Source of the DNA: Liolophura sinensis
Lineage: Eukaryota > Mollusca > Polyplacophora > Chitonida > Chitonidae
Assembly (NCBI RefSeq): GCF_032854445.1
Contig: NC_088295.1
Location: 77,344,028-77,408,027, forward strand
Direction: 5' to 3'
Length of the DNA stretch: 64,000 nucleotides
This document shows positions 55,986-64,000 of this stretch, in pieces. Every line of letters starts with the position of its first letter. Position 1 is the first letter of the stretch. Under the pieces are notes generated by a model. That model was not told the origin of the DNA, ran no database searches, and was given only the letters and a program-made list of their open reading frames with translations. A program made the translations under genes and the position numbers.

Positions 55986-58589
55986 CCACACTGATATCTA
56001 AGATATATCACTGGCTGCATGATTTACGATATCTGGTTGCATGATTTACAGTATCTTGTTTTATGATTTATGATACCTTCCTACAGAATCTGTGGTGCTC
56101 GTTAATAATTTACGACAAGAACTTTCTCAGGTGAATGTCCATTATAAGCCCTGAAATGAGCACAACTTTCTCTTTATAACACATTTTTAAAACTCTCACA
56201 TCTTTTGTCTTGGAGTTCTTAAAGACAAACGCTGGACAGCTCATTTCTATCTTTGATAGATTGCAACTAGTACGTATAGGGAGTATAAGGGGTTTCGGCC
56301 ATAATAAACTACAATGGAATTAGGGATTATCCCCGCTCATGGTGTACAGTATTTATCATGACGGAGACCGACTGTCTAGAGCCCTTCTTGAATTCACTTA
56401 TTCACATTAGTCGGTGATAAAGGAGAAGCCCTAGAGAAGATACAGGGGTACAGTCATCTTCATTCCAGATATGAAAAGCTGAAAATTGTGCAAATTTACA
56501 CGATACATCCCATTCATCACAGAGTTAGATACAAAATGATAAAGAATTCTGCCATTGTGTGATGGGTATGGCATGATGATTGGCATTATAAATTTTATCT
56601 ATTTGTTTGATAAATATTCAAACTCTTACGTGCCTGGAATACTTGGGGGTGGGTGTGGGGCAGAGGGTGTAGTGGTAACAGTGGTAAATAAACTCTCATA
56701 TTATAGCGTTGAGCCTCGTCCCTATCCATAGAACGACGGCCTTGAGATAAAAACTGGCATGTCAGTGTTTCTGGAAAGGCTTGCAATATTCTTCTCTGAA
56801 AGCTTTTGGAAATGTTGTTTCTTGACTGAAGTTACAATTATTACTCTGTCTAACTGGCAGCTGAATTCAGGGTGATTTAGTAGTGAACATGACGTGAAAA
56901 AATGTGTCACGGTTAAAATGTTTGCCTATAGGCCTATGTGGCCTTGATGGAGGTGAGTCTGCCTGGTGAATAATTATTCTTGATTTCATCAGATACATAA
57001 AAACTTGTACTTTAAATCAAGCTGCTACGAATACACATAATCGAGATTAAAAGCCAATTCATTATCCGGATTGCTTGGAGGTGATTAGCGGCTTAAAAGA
57101 GTTTACGCTATACCATAGAATCTGTGCTTGTTTCTCTCGCATCATCTGCAATCTTTGTTACATGGAATTATAGCGTTAACCCTCAGTCGCGTCCAGTAGA
57201 AAGGCGACCATGAGATAAAAACTGTCCCATCAGTGTTTCTGGAAAGACCCTATAAAAAACGTAGCTTCCAATACTTCTCTCTGAAAGCTTGTCCCTTTTC
57301 GACTGAGGATATAGTTGTCTGTACAATTGACAGTTTAAACTGGATTTATACCGTGAGAGTTGAGTAATAGTAAACATGGCATTAAAACGGTGTAACGGTT
57401 AAAAGCGTTATGGCCGTCGTGCATGTGCATCTCGAGATGCTTTCGTTGGACCTCTAAAAGCGATATTGAGATGTGAAAAATACACTCGATTTGAAAAACT
57501 TTCTCTGTGGGTTTCATCACTTTTTCACATAGCCTTGGGTGAAATAAGTCTAGAAAAGCTCTATCCTTTTCATAACGTGAAGACTATTGTGGATTATGTC
57601 TTAAGTATTGTTGGCCACAAGACGAGAAGCTTGTTAATTGCACGTTTGAAATGATTGCATTTCATTGGCCTAAGAGGTTACTAGGTCACACAATAAATTT
57701 CTATGTACCCGTGTCATGACCATATCCACGTCGGTGTGTCTTTCTGTGCCACTTCTGAAGGAAATATTTTGAACAATCATGAAGCGTGTGTTTAGCGGGA
57801 AAAACGGAATGTTCCTATTACTGGTGTCGGCCTTCATGAATTTGTTTCCCATCACTGTTTGACCATGTATAAAGAAAAATAGGCAACACCTGTAGGTATG
57901 TTAAATCAGGCCATGCTTAACACTGTACACGTAATTGTCTTGGTGATTGCGTAGTCAAGATTTTATGTGGATGTTAGTGTATTGATAGAAATACTGCGAA
58001 TTTGTCAAGTGGTTTGCCGTTTGCCACTACCTTTGTTGAGTCAAATACACGCTCATTCCCGTTAACTGTGTATATCTATATTTTCTGCATCCATAATGAA
58101 CAGTGAACATAATGCTCAGGAAAAATCAGCTTTATGATCTTCAATGTGATTCTTTGAATTTAGAAAATTAACAGGTCTATAAATGTGTTTGGGTCGATCT
58201 TATCTTACGCCATGCCGAAACCTTAACAAACTAATCCTGTAATTGGGAACATTCAGCCAAGATCAAGATTTAAACGTAACACCCAACCGTTTGTAAACAC
58301 GACACGTCCCTTACTGACACTTAACTCCGGTTCAGCCTAATCTTTTAGGGGAACTGCGAAGACTAACTGTAGTGTAATTGTTGTTTACTGTCATCGATCT
58401 GATGGCGCTGACGGAATCATTACACGTGACGAGAGCTATAAGACATACACTTCACAATTCAATGGAGAGGAGATGTAAATTAAGTGTAAATTATTTTTTC
58501 ACTTTGAACTTTATGTTTCTCTATAAAGTTCAGTGTATGTTTTATCGTTTTACCTTTTTCCAAATAAAGTCGTCATGATTTCCTCGCTG

Positions 58590-58935
58590 GGCATGAGAGA
58601 ATTGATCAATCACTGGTGGTCATGATCGCCTTGCTGGGCTTGAAGGGACCTACCAATCACTGGTGGTCACGATGGCATTGATGGCCAAGAGGGCATTGTT
58701 CAATCACTGCTAGTCATGATGGCCTTGCTGGGCTTGGCGAGACTGACCAATCACTGGCGGTCAGGTTGGCCCTACTGGGCTTAAGGGGACTGACCAATCA
58801 CTGGTGGTCATGATGGCCTTGCTGACCATGAGGGTACTGACCAATCACTGGTGGTCATGATGGTCTTGCTGGGCTTGGCGAGACTGACCAATCGCTGGCG
58901 GTCATGATGACCTTGCTGGCCATGAGGGCATTGAC
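58590..58935. repeat. About 47-bp minisatellite, unit B copy
   Basis: About seven degenerate units like those at 50,770 (accaatcactggtggtcatg, atggccttgctgg). Confidence 0.88.
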
Positions 58936-61900
58936 AAATTATTCTTTGTTTTGGTTTTTCAATTCTACTCTGTTCTGCTCCAGATACTTTTCCATGGCTT
59001 CTTTAACTCATAGTCCCCGTGTTGATTTGCCTGATACCAGCAGTGATGCCCAGTTTGAGGCCATTTTACATCCCTGTCCCTCATTTACCCCGCTGTCTTG
59101 TATGGCCTGCCTAGACTTCATAATAACCCCACCTGACTTTCACGCTCATAGCACCTGTACGGGTGAATTGACAAGAGGCCGTATTTCACTGGTTAGGTAT
59201 AACCATTTGCTACTTTGGTTTTTCTCTCTATACCGTGCGTCTTAATTATATCACAGCAGGTATCTTGAATATAATCTGTTCATGTAACTATGACAGACTG
59301 AGCCAGGTTTTATGTCCCATTTGTATGTTCCATCAGCATAATACCAATATTCACTTGGTTGGTATTTAGGCCATACTCAAGAATACGGTAACAAGAAACG
59401 CCCATAGAGTGCATGACGTTTCTGCAGAAATATCCAAATTAAGGCTATTAATTATGAGTCAAATCTGTACATGGATATTTCCACGAAAACAAATATTTTG
59501 TTATATCTGGCAATGTTTTATTGCTAAAGAGAAACTGGTTTGTGGTTTGGTTTTCTAATTGAGATGCAGGTACACATCGAGCCGAGAATACTAACAGATG
59601 TAGAATTATGAATATGTATATTTATATTCAACATAGCATTGGCTCTCTCCAGCTTTATGTTGGATAAGGGAATAGTGAATGTATTTGCTTTTCTTGCCAG
59701 CTGACCATTCCATACAACAAAACAATAACCTGCAAACATCTTACTGAAGTACCGTATTAAGTACATATACTTATACATGCTTGCCGCAGGGCAATGGGAA
59801 ATTTTACATTTCAAGAAACCAAGTGTCGATAGGGGCTTGTTTGTACCATTGGTAGCATGAACACGGAAGTTCAGATTTGCTCTTTAAAGAAATCCTAGCA
59901 GTCTCATCGCACGAGTTTGTTCTTCACGAGATTGTGAACTCAAACTTATCAATGCTTTCTGTTTGTAAATGAAAGTACTAACTATTTTGAAAAATTAAGA
60001 TTATACTCCATGCTTAGACACAACTGATAAACCTACTAATGCTGTGCTATAGTTCGACATAATCGCTATGTCTGCTTTTTATGGGTTTTGAAATGTTTGC
60101 CTCGTCGGAGTATGCACAAATATTTAAACTGTGACAATTGCCACCAGTAATTCCATGTATTTTGTGACGACCGTCCAGCATCATAAGCTGTATATATGAT
60201 ATCTAACCATATAGGCGCTTATAAACATCGATTAATATCACTTAAGACTGTGGTTTCAGACTTTAACATTTATTCATTTGCTACCAAGTGCTAGTTGACT
60301 GCTGCCATCTCAATGCAATATTTGTCGTAACCATAGAACCTATGTCTACATATGGTCCACATCACGTCGTCTACTTCATGCTACAAGTCTACGCTTCACA
60401 ATTTACACGTTTGGTAGTAAGTACTAATTGACTTCTTTTTTGATAATATTACCATGTAAGCCTGCTATTTACTTGCCCCATGTAAAACCTCATCGGACCC
60501 CTTTTCCTCCCCACCTGTATATTATTCGCTTGTTCCACTCACCAGATTGAAAAATACATCTGTACTTTCCACCCTTTCACACTCCAGTTAATCTTTGGTG
60601 TAAAACAGCGACGACTAGTTCACATCTGTCAGTTGTATGTGTCAAGGTTGGCTGATAGCGCCGTGAAATTGTGAATTAACGGAGAAGAAAAAGGAATCAA
60701 GGGGAATGTTTCTATAGTGAATCGGTTCCGACAGATTTTCTTGAAGCTGTTAATAGATTCTTGGTGCGGGGCCGTTTTGTTCACTGGGTCGATTAGGGGT
60801 CCGCCCTGGGTGGTAGGCCCTATTTTGCAATATGTGGTTCAGGAGGGGGGAGGGGGGAGAAAGGCCCGGTCGAGGGGTATACACAGCGTTGATCTTGATT
60901 AGTAAGTGTGTTTCACGCTGTGTGAATGCATTACTGGTATAGCCGGCATGAGTCTGTCGTTGATAGATGGAATACAAGAGATATTTCTCACCATATATTT
61001 CTCTGATTACTTTCCAGGGATGACTCTCAGAGTAAAGTGCCTAGAAGGGAAACATCGATATGAATGCATTCGCCCACGTAATCAAGAACATCCGAACCGG
61101 AGGCACTCACAAAAAACACTTGTGTTGAAATCTAACTCAACAACTTGAGTTGTTTCCATTCAACACAGAAATATGTTACCCAAACACAAACCTGTGTTAA
61201 ATAAATGTGAAATACACATGTTTGTGTTACAAAATAATAAAACGCCAACTTGGGCTGAACCAAAATGGGGCAATTTGTGCAGTACAATGCAAACTTTGTA
61301 TTTTGCAATAAATATTTTGTATGACGTAAAAAAAAATCTTGTGCTCAATTCTTTCAACACAAGACCTTGTGTTCATTCAACTTCAAATAGAATTGTTCAA
61401 AGCCCTGTTCAGTGCAAGAAAGTTTTGAACAATAAAGAAAAAAACGTCGAACAATATTACATATATGTTACAATATATGACGGGTGTTATTGGAATATAT
61501 ATATTATAATTATATATGTATGAAATATTTCCTGTGTCTCTACATGGCGTTTTTCTATATGTTTTCGTCTTGTTTGGATCCAGGACATTTAAAGGATAAC
61601 TTTGTCTTTTGATGTTATTCTTGAAGTCTTTGTGTCGACGGAGAGTCAGTTGAGAGCTTTGTAAATTGCTTTTACCAAAACAAAAAAATAGAATTTTTAG
61701 ACGACTAACGTGTAAATTACCACTTGTCCATGTCTGGTACAAATGCCTACAGGCCCACATCTACCAGCGTTCCTCGGTGTAATTCCCGCCGATAGACATG
61801 CACAAGGTTTAGTGTACAGTCAGTCTGCACATGACAGGATTACACAGCGGGGTCAGCTCTCCTTGAAGTAGAGTAGGATGCCCAAGAGACTCTGAAGTTC

Positions 61901-62614
61901 CTCAAGTTCCTTGTGGTTCAACTCTATATATGCTGCTCTGCGCATGCTGGTACCGATCTCCAGTCAATGTATATCCCTCAACAGGCAGTATATTATATTA
62001 ACAAAACCTATTTCTTATCTGCTGTAAAACACACTTATAGAATATTCGGGTAGATCCGTGTGTATACGAGTGTTATATGCTTAGGGACATCTTAAAGATT
62101 TACAACGTAAATGTATTAATCCTTAAACGATCCCTAGATCCCCAAATCTTTCAGTGTCTGAGAAGCTGAATCCCGTGGACCGTAATTACTTCTACCGGTG
62201 AGTGGAACAAAGTCTTAAGCTTTAGCTTCACGCAGCGCAGGCAGAAGATATAATTTGTCTGGCTGTGTTCGCATTTGCCTGTATGTTGAATCAGTTATTT
62301 GCACATCAAGGTTTATAAATAAGAGATATGAAACCATGTCTCTTTCCTTTGCCTCACTAAATCTAGTTTGTTGCCAAAAAAAACCCCATTTATTTGAGAC
62401 ATGTTAATGGGTCAGCAACAACACGGGAATGAATCAACATGATTCATTGTAAATCTTTAGACGTAATGTAAGTAATATCAGCTGCATGCACAGAGGAGAC
62501 AAATACAACAAACATGATACTTAAATGTCAGCTTGAACCTCAGAGGGTGACCAGTGAAGACAACTCTAAGGAATGTGCCAATCTTGTGAACATGTATACA
62601 CCTTGTCTGAAAAC

Positions 62615-63924
62615 AGCTCGGTACAGTTGGCACAAGATTCCAACACAACATTCACCACCATATTCGCCAGAAATGGCACCTTCTTGAAATGGCTGTTCTT
62701 TAAACTATAACCGGCCCTAGAGGTCAGTTAACATACAGTTCAAGTCCTAAAGGTTCTTTAGTGAATATTCATCAAGTCAGCAACTTTCCGTCCAGTGATG
62801 GGCAATAAAGGACGGTATCTTGTTTAATCTTTATATTCAGTGCCATCTTAGACCGTCTCCAACATGCATAGGTGTCAAAATGTCCTCTAAAAATTCATTT
62901 CACAAAAAGATACCTGACTAGTGCAAGTGACAGACGCACTGGAAAGGCGATTAATCGACAGTTTGTTGTTCATTCGTAATATTCAACGCAATCTCAAACC
63001 TCCAACTTGGTATGGTGTCAAAAATGCCTTCTCAAAACAGCCATTTGCTACTTCAAAACAGGCTGTATAGGGCCACTTATAGAGTCAGAAAACATACAGA
63101 GCAAGTTGCAGACGCACCGGAAAGCCGATTAAACGACTGTATGTTGTTCATTCTTTTTATTTAATGCCATCTTAGACCGTCTGCTACTTGCTAAGGTGTC
63201 AAAATGCCTTCTCAAAAATGACATTTGCCTACTTCAAAACAGGCTGTATAGGGCCACTTATAGGGTCAGAAAACATACAGAGCAAGTCGCAGACGCCCTG
63301 GAAAGGCGATTAAACGACAGTACGTTGTTCATTCTTCTTATTTAATGTCATCTTAGACCGTCTGCTACTTGCTACTTGTATGTTGTACTCAGAAAACATA
63401 CAGTGCAAGTAGCAGACGCACCAGAAAGCACCGGAAAGCCATTTTAGACCGTCTGCTACTTGCTAAGGTGTCAAGATGCCTTCTCAAAACAGCCATTTGC
63501 TTAATTCAAAACAGACTTTATAGGGCCACTTATAGGGTCAGAAAACATACAGTGCAATCGCAGACGCCCTAGAAAGGCGATAAAACAACTGTATGTTTTT
63601 CATTCTTCTTATGTAATGCCATCATAGCCCGTCTGCCATTTTTCATAAAATATATCTTATGTTTCCAACATTGTAATCTTGCAGTAAGAATGAAATTTGT
63701 GTCTTTTTGGATGAACTTTTAACTACCTAAATACCACGCTCTTATACATGTAGCATTCATGTGAAATATGTACCTATAACCATCTGAACGTTGTTTTTGC
63801 AAAGTAAAGTTGGCACAAGATTGCAGCACAACATTCAGCTCCATGTTCGCAGCTGCACGAGCTGCATTCTGGCGAATATGGTGTTGAATGTTATGTTGGA
63901 ATCTTGTGCCAGCTTCACCGAGCT
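62615..63924. mobile_element. TIR element of 1,310 bp with 8-bp TSD
   Basis: The left end agctcggtacagttggcaca... and the right end ...tgtgccagcttcaccgagct are inverted relatives over about 58 bp (through attcgccagaa / ttctggcgaat). The flank CTGAAAAC occurs at 62607-62614 and 63925-63932, and once in the uninterrupted unit B site (55171-55178). An 8-bp duplication fits hAT-type elements. No transposase was seen; it is non-autonomous. It holds the tandem repeats at 62,850-63,640 and a terminal hairpin at 63,812-63,916. Confidence 0.92.
62850..63640. repeat. Tandem repeats of about 170-180 bp inside the TIR element
   Basis: Repeated words: ttagaccgtctgctacttgc, ggtgtcaaaatgccttctca, caaaacaggctgtatagggc and acttatagggtcagaaaaca, in about four imperfect units. 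Short inverted words (gcaagtagcagacg and cgtctgctacttgc) alternate within each unit. Confidence 0.88.
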
Positions 63925-64000
63925 CTGAAAACGCAGAACTGTTACTATCTTACAGACGACACCATATAGATCTACCATGAAATGTCTGCCAGTAAATGGT

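Larger units (their letters stand above)
55257..56700. repeat. Internal duplication within unit B
   Basis: The stretch at about 55,457-55,780 (ctgtctagagcccttcttga ... ggaatacttgcgggc) is repeated at about 56,377-56,690, including agaattctgccattgtgtga and ggcattataaattttatcta. Unit A has one version (48,979-49,260). Confidence 0.85.
54200..61730. repeat. Segmental duplication unit B
   Basis: Same landmarks as unit A: gcatgacaggagggattaaa (54,292), ttcttgaattcacttagtca (55,475 and again near 56,385), aactccggttcagcctaatc (58,324), minisatellite (58,590) and catcgattaatatcacttaa (60,227). It contains an internal duplication (55.26-56.7 kb). No gene was recognised. Confidence 0.85.
61730..64000. 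repeat. Segmental duplication unit C (runs off the window)
   Basis: The start of a third copy: ctggtacaaatgcctacagg, acatgacaggattacacagc (61,829), tgcccaagagactctgaagt (61,879), ctttcagtgtctgagaagct (62,147), and gtcagcaacaacacgggaat (62,412). It carries a 1.3-kb TIR element absent from unit B. Confidence 0.85.

Noticed and set aside
59524-61760. Several frames of 60-125 codons in units B and C
   Set aside because: They are not kept between duplicate units, show no splice or family signal, and fit chance in AT-rich DNA.

Overview
The window is animal nuclear DNA, most likely from a mollusc or another lophotrochozoan. It has intron-rich metazoan housekeeping genes with GT-AG splicing and an AT-rich background. 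It is packed with tRNA-derived SINEs whose short tails end in (AAATA)n or (ACTC)n, and with minisatellites. Species assignment is inference from the style of the repeats.

Layout. (1) 1-9,400, + strand: the last seven coding exons of STT3B, the catalytic subunit of the oligosaccharyltransferase, ending at a TGA at 8,237 with a poly(A) signal at 9,375. Its introns carry a 5'-truncated LINE relic, SINE pieces, a (CA/TACA)n block and four copies of an unnamed dispersed repeat. (2) 9,400-12,086: the convergent intergenic space, with a 41-bp minisatellite and SINEs. (3) 12,087-43,680, - strand: what looks like a complete POLR3B (RPC2, second-largest subunit of RNA polymerase III). It has 30 coding exons adding to exactly 1,135 codons including stop (1,134 aa; the human protein is about 1,133 aa), and includes an 18-nt microexon. 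Exon 1 is the only tentative exon. (4) 43,700-64,000: no gene recognised. It holds three diverged tandem copies of a segment of about 7 kb (about 47.28-54.2, 54.2-61.73 and 61.73 kb onward), with SINEs and a 1.3-kb TIR element inserted at sites that are still empty in a sister copy.

The most unusual feature is inside POLR3B. At least three introns hold tandem arrays whose unit is a copied exon/intron junction of the neighbouring exon. One copies the acceptor of exon 20 (about 7 extra copies), one the donor of exon 11 (about 17 copies, the donor GT changed to TT in almost all), and one the 3' two thirds of exon 8 with its intact donor (about 33 copies, nearly all with an in-frame stop). Each array lies directly against its parental junction. 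Two other arrays grew from SINE tails. The gene therefore records repeated local tandem amplification, and its splicing machinery must ignore dozens of decoy splice sites.

The two genes are not functionally linked; they are convergent neighbours. All exon limits were read by hand from splice sites, reading phase and remembered family sequences. No alignment program was run.
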